A DNA stretch of 64,000 bases from Bosea sp. AS-1 (lineage in GTDB: Bacteria; Pseudomonadota; Alphaproteobacteria; Rhizobiales; Beijerinckiaceae): positions 2,142,501 to 2,206,500 of the forward strand of contig NZ_CP022372.1 of NCBI RefSeq assembly GCF_002220095.1, given 5' to 3'. The position numbers and the translations under genes were made by a program. Numbering within the stretch: position 1 is the first letter of the stretch; each line of letters opens with the position of its first letter. The notes below the pieces were generated by a model that was not told where the DNA came from, searched no databases, and saw nothing but the letters and a program-made list of their open reading frames with translations. Of the stretch, positions 1 to 8,966 are shown piece after piece.

Positions 1-664
1 CCAGCGCAAGCTTCCCTCCGAGCTTCTCGAACAGGGCGACATAGGCTTTCGACAGGCCGAGCGGGTCGATGACCGTGACCGGATCGGTCCAGTGCAGGCC
101 ACCGATCAGGCTGGCATGGTCGAGATGCGGCTCGTCGGCCTTCAGCGTCGCCATGTCGAGGGCACGGTAGTTCACGCCGAAATCGCGCTTCCAGCGGGCG
201 GCCTCGGCGAGGCGCTCGTCACGCTCCTTCTCGGTGCGGAAGACCTTCATCCAGCCCTTGCGGCGCAGGAGCTCGGTGGCGCCGGCTTCCTGGGCCAGCA
301 CGTCGTGCTCGGTGACGCAGTGCTCGATCAGCTTCGCGTATTTGCGGGCGATGGCCTCGTGCTGCGAGGCGCGCGAATGCATCCAGTAGGAGAACAGGAA
401 GGGGGCAAGCTTCGGCAGCGCGCTCCAATGGTAGGAGGCGTCGATGGTATTGTTCATCGCGTAGCGGAAGAGCGCGCCGAAATCATGCGGGAAGCCGTAA
501 GGGTAGACGCCCTCGCGCTGGATCAGCCCGGCGTTGCCGTAGCTCGTCTCCTCGCCCGGCCCGCGCCGGTCTACAAGCAAGGTGGAGCGGCCAGCCTTCT
601 GCAGGTGAAGCGCCACCGAAATGCCGACGACGCCCGCGCCGAGAACAATCGTATCCACCCGCAT
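1..664 (-). CDS. FAD-dependent oxidoreductase (DAO/DadA-like), truncated by window edge
   Basis: Only the N-terminal 221 codons lie in the window; the 3' end is beyond base 1. The product opens with MRVDTIVLGAGVVG, a GxGxxG dinucleotide-binding loop at residues 9-14, followed by an acidic/arginine segment (VDRRGPGEETSYGNAG) typical of the DAO superfamily that includes D-amino-acid dehydrogenase DadA. Such enzymes oxidise amino acids or sarcosine-type amines with FAD. The start is the ATG at 662-664, which puts the FAD loop near the N-terminus. It is divergent from the transporter gene at 943. Substrate cannot be told from this fragment. Confidence 0.8.
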   Translation of the reverse strand, partial: MRVDTIVLGAGVVGISVALHLQKAGRSTLLVDRRGPGEETSYGNAGLIQREGVYPYGFPHDFGALFRYAMNNTIDASYHWSALPKLAPFLFSYWMHSRASQHEAIARKYAKLIEHCVTEHDVLAQEAGATELLRRKGWMKVFRTEKERDERLAEAARWKRDFGVNYRALDMATLKADEPHLDHASLIGGLHWTDPVTVIDPLGLSKAYVALFEKLGGKLAL

Positions 665-942
665 GACCAGCTCCCGCCAACCCTTCTGTTCGGCCTGTCC
701 TCGGCAAAAATACCGGTTTGCTCAGGCTTGTCAGCGGTGTGGCGGATTTTTGCGACAGATCCAGTAATCTTTCGCAGTTTCTGCTTCGATTGTCGGCATC
801 TGCTGGCATGGGTCTGCATTTTGCCGGCTTGCCCGCAATTTCATGCCGATGCATTGGGCCCCTGCGGAGATGACGGGTGACGGCAGGTCGCCCTTCGGCC
901 ACTCTGCCGGCTCGATTTGCGAATGATTCCAGCACGGTGCCG
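665..942. promoter_or_regulatory. Divergent intergenic region, oxidoreductase / BASS transporter
   Basis: This 278-base gap separates two divergently transcribed genes and must hold both promoters. It is less GC-rich than its surroundings around 735-790 (TTTTTGCGACAG, AATCTTTCGCAG). I see no clear -35/-10 pair or strong operator palindrome. Confidence 0.4.
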
Positions 943-1902
943 ATGAATCCAGCAACGCTTCTCGCCGCCGGGCTGGCCTGGCTCGGGCGCCATGGCACGC
1001 AGGGGTTCGCGCTTTCGATCTTCCTCGGTCTGGCCCTGCCGCAATTCTCAGCGATGGCGCGGCCGGCGCTGCCGATCACGATCTTCTGCTTCACCACGGT
1101 CGTGTTCATGCGCCTGGACCTGCGCGTCACGGCAGGTCTCCTGCGCCGGCCGGCCCGACTCGCGGCCGCCTGTGCCTGGCTGATCGCTGCGCCGGTACTG
1201 CTGATCGGGGGGGCGCTTCTGCTTGCCGGCCGGGAGAGCCTCGATCCGGGCATCGTGCTCGGTCTTGCCCTGATGGGCGCGGCGCCGCCGATCATGTCCT
1301 CACCGGCGGTTGCGATCCTCTATGGCTTCGAGCCCTCGCTGATCATCGCCAGCGTCATCATCACGACGATCGCGAGCCCTCTTGTGGCTCCGGTGCTGGT
1401 CGAGCTGCTGGCGGGGGCCGCCGTGCCGCTCGACCGGGCCTCGCTGATGCTGCGGCTGCTGATCTTCATCGGCGGCGGCATGGCTGTCGCCGTTTCGCTC
1501 CGGCTCTGGCTCGGGCTCGAGCGCATCAAGGCGATGAAAGCCAATCTCGATGGCTTCGGCGTGCTGATGTATTTCATCTTCGCCATTGCCGCGATGGATG
1601 GCGTGACGGCGGCGGCGCTGGCGCAGCCCCGGCTCGTTCTCTTCGTGCTCGCCTGCGTCTTCGCGGTCTCGGCTGCAGGACTGATCTCGACCTGGCTCGT
1701 GCTGCGCATCCTGAAGGCGCCCGATCGTTTCATGATCGGCTACGGCACCGGCCAGCGGAACATGGGGCTGCTGGTCGCGGCGCTGGGGGCGGGCGTCTCG
1801 CCGACGACCTTCTTGTTCTTCGCACTGGCGCAGTTCCCGATCTACCTGCTGCCCTGGCTGCTCGGCGGGGTGGCGAGCCGGATTCGGCGCCGGGAGGCCT
1901 AG
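943..1902 (+). CDS. Bile acid:sodium symporter (BASS) family-like membrane transporter
   Basis: The 319-residue product is almost entirely hydrophobic, with roughly nine or ten membrane segments and short charged loops. GTGQRNMGLLVAALGAG near residues 270-285 resembles the conserved crossover motif of BASS/arsenite-permease-like carriers, and MGAAPPIMSSPAVA around residue 110 resembles the first crossover. These carriers move organic acids or sterols with Na+ or H+. I chose the ATG at 943 because the 22 residues before it from an earlier in-frame ATG (877) are polar and unlike a membrane protein start. Substrate unknown; it may work with the divergent oxidoreductase. Confidence 0.7.
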   Translation: MNPATLLAAGLAWLGRHGTQGFALSIFLGLALPQFSAMARPALPITIFCFTTVVFMRLDLRVTAGLLRRPARLAAACAWLIAAPVLLIGGALLLAGRESLDPGIVLGLALMGAAPPIMSSPAVAILYGFEPSLIIASVIITTIASPLVAPVLVELLAGAAVPLDRASLMLRLLIFIGGGMAVAVSLRLWLGLERIKAMKANLDGFGVLMYFIFAIAAMDGVTAAALAQPRLVLFVLACVFAVSAAGLISTWLVLRILKAPDRFMIGYGTGQRNMGLLVAALGAGVSPTTFLFFALAQFPIYLLPWLLGGVASRIRRREA

Positions 1903-1967
1903 CTCCGCTGCTGACGGGCGCTGACGCTGCGCCTTGCGAGGCTTTTGCCATCGCAGGAGTTCGCGCC

Positions 1968-2651
1968 ATGATCACATTGTATTCCGGGCCGCTGAGCCTG
2001 TTCGCGCGCAAGGTCGAGATTGCGCTGAGAGAGAAGGGGCTCGCCTTCGAGCGCGTCATGGTGCCGTTCAACCAGACGACCGGCTACGACCCGAAGCATC
2101 CGGAGGTGCTCGCGCTGAATCCGAAAGCGCAGGTGCCCGTGCTCAGCGATTGCGGACTCGTGCTCTACGACTCCACCGTGATCAACGAATATCTCGACGA
2201 GGCCTATCCCGAGCCGCCGCTGATGCCGGACACGCCGGTCGAGCGAGCCCGCTGCCGGCTCGACGAGCTCTATGCCGACGAGATCATGCTGCAGGCGCTG
2301 CGGCCCCTGATGCATCGCACCGGCCCGCCATCGCCCGATCGCGACCGCCGCATCGCCCAGGAGGCGGATGCGCTGATCGCCGAGGAGGCCCTGGCACGGC
2401 ATTACGAGGTGCTGGAGCAGAAGCTGGCGGGGCGCGAATTCTTCGGCGGCCGGCTCTCGACCGCCGATATCGCGCTGTTCATGAGCGTCCTGTTTTCGCT
2501 CCGCCTGGGTGGTCCGTCGCTCGATGGATATCCGGGGCTGTCGGCCTGGTTCGCGCGGCTCCGGCAGCGCCCGGCCTTCGTTCAGGTCGCCGCCGAGATC
2601 GCGGAAGCCGACCGGCGTCTGTCCTTTCCGGTGAAATCGCGCTCCGCCTGA
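1968..2651 (+). CDS. Glutathione S-transferase family protein
   Basis: The 227-residue product has the two-part GST architecture. An N-terminal thioredoxin-fold half (about 1-80) starts MITLYSGPLSLFARKVEIAL and contains NPKAQVPVLSD (cis-Pro of the glutathione site) and DSTVINEYLDE. The all-alpha C-terminal half (about 90-215) carries LSTADIALFMSVLF, the usual N-capping/hydrophobic staple region. The active-site position has SLFAR, i.e. a serine rather than a CxxC glutaredoxin motif, so conjugation or stress functions are more likely than disulfide chemistry. Cytosolic, stand-alone. Start ATG at 1968 fits the family N-terminus. Confidence 0.85.
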   Translation: MITLYSGPLSLFARKVEIALREKGLAFERVMVPFNQTTGYDPKHPEVLALNPKAQVPVLSDCGLVLYDSTVINEYLDEAYPEPPLMPDTPVERARCRLDELYADEIMLQALRPLMHRTGPPSPDRDRRIAQEADALIAEEALARHYEVLEQKLAGREFFGGRLSTADIALFMSVLFSLRLGGPSLDGYPGLSAWFARLRQRPAFVQVAAEIAEADRRLSFPVKSRSA

Positions 2652-2687
2652 TTGCGATAACGAGGTCATGGCGTTACATCGCGAGCC

Positions 2688-3371
2688 ATGACCCGCCCCA
2701 TCCGCATCGCTCCTTCCATCCTCTCGGCCGATTTCGCGAAGCTGGGCGAGGAGGTGCGCGCCATCGACGCGGCTGGCGCCGACTGGATCCATTGCGATGT
2801 GATGGACGGGCATTTCGTGCCGAACATCACCTTCGGGCCCGATGTGCTGAAGGCGATCCGTCCGTACACCCAGAAACTCTTCGACGTGCACCTGATGATC
2901 GCGCCCGTCGACCCTTACGTCGAGGCCTTCGCCAAGGCCGGCGCCGATCTGATCTCCTTCCATGTCGAGGCTGGCCCGCACCCGCACCGGACGATCCAGG
3001 CGATCAAGGCGCAGGGGAAGCAGGCCGGCATCGTGCTCAATCCCGGCACGCCGGCAAGCGCGGTCGAGGCGCTGATCGCGGATGTCGATCTCGTCCTGCT
3101 GATGACCGTCAATCCCGGTTTCGGCGGGCAGAGTTTCATCCACTCCGTGGTCGAGAAGGTCGCACAGGTGAAGGCGTTGATCGGCGACCGGCCGATCACG
3201 CTCGAGATCGACGGCGGCGTGACGCCGCAGACCGCGCCACTGGTCGTCAAGGCCGGCGCCGATACGCTGGTCGCAGGTTCGGCCGTGTTCAAGGGCGGCC
3301 CTTCGGCCTATGCCGGCAATATCGACGCGATCCGCAAGGCGGCGGAAGCTGCCCGCGGCGACTGGGTTTGA
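2688..3371 (+). CDS. rpe: Ribulose-phosphate 3-epimerase
   Basis: Interconverts D-ribulose 5-phosphate and D-xylulose 5-phosphate in the pentose phosphate pathway and Calvin cycle. The 227-residue TIM barrel carries the family motifs in order: [10 protein letters not shown] (N-terminus), [16 protein letters not shown] (metal-binding His/Asp pair, near residue 35), [18 protein letters not shown] (phosphate loop near 140) and [12 protein letters not shown] (catalytic Asp, near 175). Length is normal. It lies just upstream of purB, separated by a perfect 19-base inverted repeat. Confidence 0.95.
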   Translation: MTRPIRIAPSILSADFAKLGEEVRAIDAAGADWIHCDVMDGHFVPNITFGPDVLKAIRPYTQKLFDVHLMIAPVDPYVEAFAKAGADLISFHVEAGPHPHRTIQAIKAQGKQAGIVLNPGTPASAVEALIADVDLVLLMTVNPGFGGQSFIHSVVEKVAQVKALIGDRPITLEIDGGVTPQTAPLVVKAGADTLVAGSAVFKGGPSAYAGNIDAIRKAAEAARGDWV

Positions 3372-3380
3372 CGAGATCGC

Positions 3381-3434
3381 AGCCCTCATCCTGAGGAGCT
3401 GCGCGCCTTCGGAGCGCTCCTCAGGATGAGGGCT
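3381..3434. repeat. 19-bp perfect inverted repeat (REP-like palindrome, possible terminator)
   Basis: AGCCCTCATCCTGAGGAGC (3381-3399) and its exact reverse complement (3416-3434) flank a 16-base loop between rpe and purB. Each arm itself contains the smaller palindrome CCTCA-TCC-TGAGG. There is no U-run, so it looks more like a dispersed palindromic element than a classical rho-independent terminator, though it could stop rpe transcripts. The 13-base core recurs at 24559-24571. Confidence 0.75.
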
Positions 3435-3457
3435 CATTGGGTGACAAGGACAAGACG

Positions 3458-4765
3458 ATGATCCCGCGCTATTCCCGCCCCGAGATGGTCGCCATCTGGG
3501 AGCCGCAGACCCGGTTCCGCATCTGGTTCGAGATCGAGGCGCATGCGACCGACAAGCTCGCCGAGCTCGGCGTGGTGCCGAAGGAGGCCGCCGCCACGAT
3601 CTGGGCCAAGGCGAAGGACGTCGAGTTCGACGTTGCCCGCATCGACGAGATCGAGCGCGTCACCAAGCACGATGTCATCGCCTTCCTGACGCATCTGGCC
3701 GAGATCGTCGGGCCGGAGGCCCGCTTCGTCCACCAGGGCATGACCTCCTCGGACATTCTCGACACGACGCTTTCGGTCCAGCTCGCCCGCGCCACCGATC
3801 TCCTGATCGCCGATGTCGACGCGCTGCTCGCCGCGATCAAGCGCCGCGCCTTCGAGCACAAGCTGACCCCGACCATCGGCCGCTCGCACGGCATCCATGC
3901 CGAGCCGGTGACCTTCGGACTGAAGCTGGCGCAGGCCTATGCCGAGTTCTCGCGCTGCCGCGAGCGGCTGGTCGCGGCCCGAGCCGAGATCGCGGTCGCG
4001 GCGATTTCGGGCGCGGTCGGGACCTTCGCCAATATCGACCCGCAGGTGGAGGAATACGTCGCGCAGAAGATGGGGCTCGCTGTCGAGCCGGTCTCGACGC
4101 AGGTGATTCCGCGCGACCGCCACGCGATGTATTTCGCGACGCTCGGTGTCGTTGCCTCCTGCATCGAGCGGCTCGCGATCGAGATCCGCCATCTCCAGCG
4201 CACCGAGGTCTACGAGGCGGAGGAGTATTTCTCGCCCGGCCAGAAGGGCTCCTCGGCGATGCCGCACAAGCGCAATCCCGTTCTGACCGAGAACCTGACC
4301 GGCCTTGCCCGCCTCGTGCGCGGCATGGTCACCCCAGCGCTGGAGAACGTCGCGCTCTGGCACGAGCGCGACATCTCGCATTCGTCTGTCGAGCGCATGA
4401 TCGGCCCCGATGCGACGGTGACGCTCGACTTCGCGCTGGCGCGGCTGACCGGTGTCGTCGACAAGCTGCTGATCTACCCGCAGAACATGCGCAAGAACCT
4501 CGACCGGCTCGGTGGCCTGCACAATTCGCAGCGCGTGCTGCTGGCACTGACGCAGGCCGGCGCCAGCCGCGAGGATGCCTATGCCATGGTCCAGCGCAAC
4601 GCGATGCGGACCTGGGAACATGGCGAGGACTTCCTCACCAACCTGCTCGCCGACAAGGACGTGGCCGAGAAGCTCGCGGCCTCCGAGCTCAAGGCGATGT
4701 TCGACGAGGGTTATCACTTCAAGCATGTCGACACGATCTTCCGGCGGGTATTCGGGGAAGCTTGA
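3458..4765 (+). CDS. purB: Adenylosuccinate lyase
   Basis: Splits SAICAR to AICAR and adenylosuccinate to AMP, both releasing fumarate, in purine biosynthesis. The 435-residue product belongs to the fumarase/aspartase superfamily: TSSDILDT (about residue 87), GRSHGIHAEP (about 140, catalytic-base region), and the signature KGSSAMPHKRNP (about 260) with the mobile catalytic serine loop. Start is the ATG at 3458, giving MIPRYSRPEM as in the family; an in-frame TTG at 3437 would overlap the upstream inverted repeat. Length is normal for the short bacterial type. Confidence 0.95.
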   Translation: MIPRYSRPEMVAIWEPQTRFRIWFEIEAHATDKLAELGVVPKEAAATIWAKAKDVEFDVARIDEIERVTKHDVIAFLTHLAEIVGPEARFVHQGMTSSDILDTTLSVQLARATDLLIADVDALLAAIKRRAFEHKLTPTIGRSHGIHAEPVTFGLKLAQAYAEFSRCRERLVAARAEIAVAAISGAVGTFANIDPQVEEYVAQKMGLAVEPVSTQVIPRDRHAMYFATLGVVASCIERLAIEIRHLQRTEVYEAEEYFSPGQKGSSAMPHKRNPVLTENLTGLARLVRGMVTPALENVALWHERDISHSSVERMIGPDATVTLDFALARLTGVVDKLLIYPQNMRKNLDRLGGLHNSQRVLLALTQAGASREDAYAMVQRNAMRTWEHGEDFLTNLLADKDVAEKLAASELKAMFDEGYHFKHVDTIFRRVFGEA

Positions 4766-4804
4766 CGGGCTGGACTTCGGCAGCGGCGAGGCTATCTACG
4801 GCTG

Positions 4805-5383
4805 ATGAAATCCTCCGACGTCGACATCCTCATCGTTCCCGGCTGGTCCGGCTCCGGCCCCGATCATTGGCAGAGCCGCTGGGAATCCCGCCTGCCGACC
4901 GCCAAGCGTGTCGAGCAGGAGGATTGGTACAAGCCCACGCGCAATGGCTGGGCCGATCGGATCGTCGCGGCGGTGCGCGCGGCGACGCGACCTGTCGTGA
5001 TCGTCGCGCACTCGGCCGGTGTCAGCGCCGTTGCCCATGCGGCCGAGCATCTGAAGCCCGGCGAGGTGGCCGGCGCTTTTTTGGTGGCGCCGGCTTCCGA
5101 GCGGGCCAAGCGCGCGATCCCCGACATGGAAAAGGAGTTCATCGCGCATCGTCGGGAAAGGCTGCCGTTTCCGTCGGTGCTGATCGCGAGTGCGACCGAC
5201 CCCTATTGCACCCATGACGAGGCGAAGGAACTCGCCGAAGCCTGGGGCTCGGAGTTCGTCGATGCCGGCGATAGCGGCCATCTCAACAGCGAGTCCGGGC
5301 ACGGCCCCTGGCCGGACGGCTTGCTGCGTTTCGCAGGCTTTCTCAAGAGCTTGAGCGTCGTTCCCAAGACTTTGAGTCAATAA
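4805..5383 (+). CDS. RBBP9/YdeN-family serine hydrolase
   Basis: A small alpha/beta hydrolase of 192 residues. Visible features are ILIVPGWSGSGPDHWQ near the N-terminus (RBBP9/YdeN signature), the nucleophile elbow VIVAHSAGVSA (Ser near residue 71), an acid region ASATDPY, and the catalytic histidine in DAGDSGHLN with GHGPWPDG. Members are cytosolic esterases of poorly known substrate. The gene starts 39 bases after purB on the same strand, so it may be cotranscribed. It converges with the DMT transporter gene at 5403. Confidence 0.85.
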   Translation: MKSSDVDILIVPGWSGSGPDHWQSRWESRLPTAKRVEQEDWYKPTRNGWADRIVAAVRAATRPVVIVAHSAGVSAVAHAAEHLKPGEVAGAFLVAPASERAKRAIPDMEKEFIAHRRERLPFPSVLIASATDPYCTHDEAKELAEAWGSEFVDAGDSGHLNSESGHGPWPDGLLRFAGFLKSLSVVPKTLSQ

Positions 5384-5402
5384 GCGCGGCTGGGCCTGGG
5401 CG

Positions 5403-6317
5403 CTAGCTGGCCCCCTTGCGCCGGGTCGTAACCGTCAGCGTGAGACCGGCGAGCACCAGAAGGACGCCGGCGATGAAGAGCGGCCCCAGCTCGTCGCCGA
5501 ACATCACGGCTGCAGTCGCGACACCGATGATGGGCTGGAGATACTGGATGCTCGCGGCGATGCGGGCCGGGACGGTGCGCAGCAGGTGGAGCCAGAGAAA
5601 CAGGCCCGCCACGGTCACCATCACACCGAGGTAGAGGGCCGCTCCGATCCCTGTCGGCGTCAGCTGCACGGGGGTGTGCGACATCTCCCAGATCGCCCAG
5701 GGCAGAACGGCGATGAAGCCGAACAGCGTGCTCCACGCGGCCACGGTGGCGGTGCCGTACTGATCCGAAAGCTCGACGCTCCAGACATAGTAGAAGGCGA
5801 TGGTCAGGGCGGAGAGCAACACGAGGCCGGCTCCGGTCAAGGTGGTCTGCGACGCCGCGGAGGCGGCGTCACCACGTCCCGAGGCGACCAGTGCGATGCC
5901 GATGAAGGCGGCGAGGATGCCGAGAGCCTGGAGACGCGACACAGGCTGCTTCAGCCGCAGGGCGGCGAAGACGACCACGAAGGCCGGGATGGCGGCCGAG
6001 ATCGTCGTTCCGACCGAGGCCGAGGTACCGGCGACTCCGAAAGTCTGCGCGACCTGTCCGATGCCGATGCCCAGGATGCCCAGCGCAGCGACGCGAAGCA
6101 GGGCACGTCGCGGCAGGCGCTGCTTGCCGGCGACGAAGATGAACATCAGCGGGATGGCGATCAGGAAGCGCAGGGCGGTCAGCGTCAGCGGCGGCAGCGT
6201 CAGCAGGCCGAGCTTCGTGATCGGGATGGACAGGCCCCACATCACGGCGAGCAGCAGCGCGGCCGCCAGGCTCCTGAGCGAAGGATCAGGCGGGGAGGTG
6301 GCTGTTGTCGGGGCCAT
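5403..6317 (-). CDS. EamA-type DMT superfamily permease
   Basis: The 304-residue product has ten predicted membrane segments in two EamA repeats (about 15-145 and 165-295). Family features include ALLLAVMWGLSIPITKLGLL in helix 1, LTALRFLIAIPLMF in helix 2 and the repeat-end IQYLQPIIGVATAAVMFGDE. These proteins export amino acids, purines or other metabolites; the substrate cannot be predicted. The C-terminus ends in a basic stretch (TTRRKGAS). Confidence 0.85.
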   Translation of the reverse strand: MAPTTATSPPDPSLRSLAAALLLAVMWGLSIPITKLGLLTLPPLTLTALRFLIAIPLMFIFVAGKQRLPRRALLRVAALGILGIGIGQVAQTFGVAGTSASVGTTISAAIPAFVVVFAALRLKQPVSRLQALGILAAFIGIALVASGRGDAASAASQTTLTGAGLVLLSALTIAFYYVWSVELSDQYGTATVAAWSTLFGFIAVLPWAIWEMSHTPVQLTPTGIGAALYLGVMVTVAGLFLWLHLLRTVPARIAASIQYLQPIIGVATAAVMFGDELGPLFIAGVLLVLAGLTLTVTTRRKGAS

Positions 6318-6420
6318 GGGCGCGGGTCAGTTCGGGCGCAGCATGGCGACGACCGGAAGCATCAGGTCAGCGATCTGCCATGGATGGGGAAAAGGCGGGC
6401 TTCGAGCCGCCACCTTTAAA

Positions 6421-6449
6421 AGCCCGCCCCGGAGAATCCGGGGCGGGCT
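6421..6449 (-). terminator. Strong rho-independent terminator of the liv block
   Basis: AGCCCGCCCCGG (6421-6432) pairs perfectly with CCGGGGCGGGCT (6438-6449) around a five-base loop. Read on the minus strand, the hairpin follows the binding-protein gene's stop by 36 bases and runs into TTTTAAA, the expected U-tract. The plus strand also has a short T-run (CTCTTT), so it may work in both directions. Confidence 0.85.
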
Positions 6450-6484
6450 CTTTGCGTTCGCAAACGGCGATCTTGCCGCTGCGA

Positions 6485-7600
6485 TCAGTTCTCGACGTAA
6501 GTGATCTTGCCGTCGGGCTGCTTCTTCCAGGTGTAGACGACATAGTCCGGACGGGTGATGTCGCCCTTCTTGTCGAAGCCGATGTCGCCGATCACGGTCT
6601 TGACCGGCTCACCCTTGTGCAGCGCGTCCGCGATCTTCTTCGGATCGGTCGAGTTCGCGCGCTTGGCACCCTCGGCCATGATCTGGACCGCGGCGTAGCT
6701 GTAGAGCGTATAGGCTTCCGGCTTGAAGTTGCGGGCCTCGAACTTCTTGAGGACGGCAGCCGCCTCCGGGCGCTTCTGCGGGTCCGGCGGGAAGGTCATC
6801 AGCGTGCCTTCGACGCCGGGGCCGCCGATGGTGGCGAACTCGTCGGTGGTGATGCCGTCGCCGGAGACCAGCACAGTCTTCAGGCCCTGGTCGCGCATCT
6901 GGCGCACGATCAAGCCGCCTTCGGTGTGCAGGCCGCCCCAGTAGAGGTATTCGGCGCCGGAGGCCTTGATCTTCGAGACGAGGGCCGAGAAGTCCTTCTC
7001 ACCCGCGTTCACGCCTTCATAGAGCACTTCCTTGACGCCGCCGGCATTGAGCCCCTTCTTGGTCTCGTCGGCGAGGCCCTGGCCGTAGGTCGTCTTGTCG
7101 TGGACGATGGCGATCTTCTTGTCCTTGAAGTTCTTCAGCAGATAGGCCGAAGCGACGCCGCCCTGCTGATCGTCACGGCCGCAGGTGCGGAAGGTGTTCC
7201 ACAGGCCGCGCTCGGTGATCTTCGGGTTGGTGGCCGAAGGCGAGATCATCAGGATGCCGTTCTCGGCATAGACTTCTGACGCCGGCATGGTGACGCCGGA
7301 GTTGAAGTGGCCGACCACCCATTTCACGCCGTCGCCGACGAACTTGTTGGCGACCGAGACGCCCTGCTTCGGATCCGAGACGTCGTCGCCGACGCTGACC
7401 TGGATCTTCTGGCCGAGGACGCCGCCGGCGGCGTTGATGTCCTCCGCCGCTTGCTCGGCGCCGTTCTTGAGCTGGGCACCGAAAGCGGCGTTCGGACCGG
7501 TGATCGGGCCGCCGACGCCGAGCTTGATCTGGGCATTGGCCACGCCCGAGAAGGCGAGGACCGCGCCGAGCGCGATGCCGCCCAACAGCAGCTTCTTCAT
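6485..7600 (-). CDS. livJ: Branched-chain amino-acid ABC transporter, periplasmic binding protein
   Basis: The 371-residue product binds the transported amino acid in the periplasm and hands it to the LivHM permease. A Sec signal peptide is visible (MKKLLLGGIALGAVLAFSGVANA, cleavage after ANA near residue 23). The mature type I periplasmic fold begins QIKLGVGGPITGPNAAFGAQ; other family features are AEDINAAGGVLGQ, VVGHFNSGVTMPASEVY, MISPSATNP and FRTCGRDDQQG. The ATG at 7600 is chosen because it gives the signal peptide and is preceded by a GAGGGGAG ribosome site. It is the last gene of the minus-strand liv block. Leu/Ile/Val or related amides are likely ligands. Confidence 0.92.
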   Translation of the reverse strand: MKKLLLGGIALGAVLAFSGVANAQIKLGVGGPITGPNAAFGAQLKNGAEQAAEDINAAGGVLGQKIQVSVGDDVSDPKQGVSVANKFVGDGVKWVVGHFNSGVTMPASEVYAENGILMISPSATNPKITERGLWNTFRTCGRDDQQGGVASAYLLKNFKDKKIAIVHDKTTYGQGLADETKKGLNAGGVKEVLYEGVNAGEKDFSALVSKIKASGAEYLYWGGLHTEGGLIVRQMRDQGLKTVLVSGDGITTDEFATIGGPGVEGTLMTFPPDPQKRPEAAAVLKKFEARNFKPEAYTLYSYAAVQIMAEGAKRANSTDPKKIADALHKGEPVKTVIGDIGFDKKGDITRPDYVVYTWKKQPDGKITYVEN

Positions 7601-7732
7601 GAGTTGCGACTCCCCTCTAAGGATCTGTTCAACGGGCTTTTCTCCATTTGCCCGTCTCGGCACGTTTGGCCGCCCCAAACCGCAGTCTTGCGTGTTTCAG
7701 GAGGTCTGTCACGCGACAAGCTCGTCAATCTT

Positions 7733-8107
7733 TCAGGTCAATTCCGGCTTGATCACGGCGCCGGGGCGCGGCTTCCAGCCGAAGGGGCCGGCGCGCTCGA
7801 ACAGCCAGTGATATTGCCGCGTCATCTGCTTGGCGCGGGTGTAGCGCCAGCCGGCGAAGCCGAAGGCAAGCAGCACGGCCACGTCGACCAGATAGTAGTG
7901 AACCGTCAGCAGCGTCGCCTCGAACAGCGCGAAATGGATGAAGCGCACGAAGAGGCCCAGGATCAGCATGTAGATGACAAGCTGCCAGTTCGGCCGCCAG
8001 GTCAGAGCGATCGCGCGGCCGGCCATCCAGGCGAGCCAGCCGCCCATCACCACCGTCACCAGCAGGAACAGCCAGATCGTCGATTCTTCGTAGAGGATGC
8101 CTTGCAT
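7733..8107 (-). CDS. Small membrane protein in liv operon (DUF6867-like)
   Basis: A 124-residue protein with about three hydrophobic segments (STIWLFLLVTVVMGGWLAWMAG, a second around VIYMLILGLFVRFIHFALF, a third around VDVAVLLAFGFAGWRY) and a basic C-terminal tail. It sits between livF and the binding-protein gene. I recall a family of this kind (DUF6867) linked with branched-chain amino-acid transporters of Rhizobiales, but the name is from memory. Role unknown; location suggests an accessory subunit or regulator of the transporter. Confidence 0.7.
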   Translation of the reverse strand: MQGILYEESTIWLFLLVTVVMGGWLAWMAGRAIALTWRPNWQLVIYMLILGLFVRFIHFALFEATLLTVHYYLVDVAVLLAFGFAGWRYTRAKQMTRQYHWLFERAGPFGWKPRPGAVIKPELT

Positions 8108-8234
8108 CTGCTGCTCCAGGCTTCACCGGGCTCCCAGGTCCGCCGACATCGCCCCTAAGCGATGGCATGGCCGGCCCGGGGCCGTCTCTCATCAAAAAGT
8201 TGCAGCGGGGACGATCCGTCTCCGCCGCCCGGTC

Positions 8235-8966
8235 TCAGTGCCGGCCGCCTTCGAGATAGGCGGCGCGGACCTGCGGGTTGGCGAGCAGGTCCTTGCCCGT
8301 TCCGCTCATCGTGATGACGCCGTTGACCATGACGTAGCCGCGATGGGCGAGCTTGAGGGCATGGAAGGCGTTCTGCTCGACGAGGAAGACGGTCAGCCCT
8401 TGCGTCCGGTTGAGCTCGCGGATCGCCTCGAAGATCTGCTTCACGATCAAGGGCGCAAGGCCGAGCGAGGGCTCGTCCAGCAGGAGCAGCTTCGGGCGCG
8501 CCATCAGGGCACGGGCGATCGCGACCATCTGCTGTTCGCCGCCCGAGAGGGTGCCGCCGCGCTGTTGCAGGCGCTCCTTCACACGCGGGAAGAGCACGCA
8601 GATCTTTTCGAGGTCCTCCTCGAAATGCTCGAAATTGCGGACGGCGGCGCCCATCTGCAGGTTCTCGAACACGGTCATGCGCGGGAAGATGCGGCGGCCT
8701 TCCGGAGACTGCGCGATCCCCATCCGGGCGATCTCGTGGCTCGGCATCCGGGTGATGTCGCGGCCCTCATAGGTGATCGTGCCTTCGCGGGCCTGCGGAT
8801 TGCCGAAGATCGTCATCATCAGCGTCGACTTGCCGGCACCGTTGGCGCCGATCATCGTGACGATCTCGCCGGCGTTGACGTCGATGTCGATGCCCTTCAA
8901 CGCGATGATCTTGCCGTAATAGGTCTTCACGCCGCGGGCGGTGAGGAGAGGCTGGGTCATGGTCAC
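8235..8966 (-). CDS. livF: Branched-chain amino-acid ABC transporter ATPase LivF
   Basis: One of the two ATPases that power the LivHM permease at the inner face of the cytoplasmic membrane. The 243-residue product has Walker A GANGAGKST (about residue 38), Q-loop region AQSPEGRRIFPRMTV (LivF-typical), ABC signature LSGGEQQM (about 137), Walker B LLLLDEPSLGL (about 155) and the H-loop replaced by FLVEQN as usual for LivF. The start ATG overlaps the stop of livG by four bases (ATGA), indicating translational coupling. Confidence 0.94.
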   Translation of the reverse strand: MTMTQPLLTARGVKTYYGKIIALKGIDIDVNAGEIVTMIGANGAGKSTLMMTIFGNPQAREGTITYEGRDITRMPSHEIARMGIAQSPEGRRIFPRMTVFENLQMGAAVRNFEHFEEDLEKICVLFPRVKERLQQRGGTLSGGEQQMVAIARALMARPKLLLLDEPSLGLAPLIVKQIFEAIRELNRTQGLTVFLVEQNAFHALKLAHRGYVMVNGVITMSGTGKDLLANPQVRAAYLEGGRH

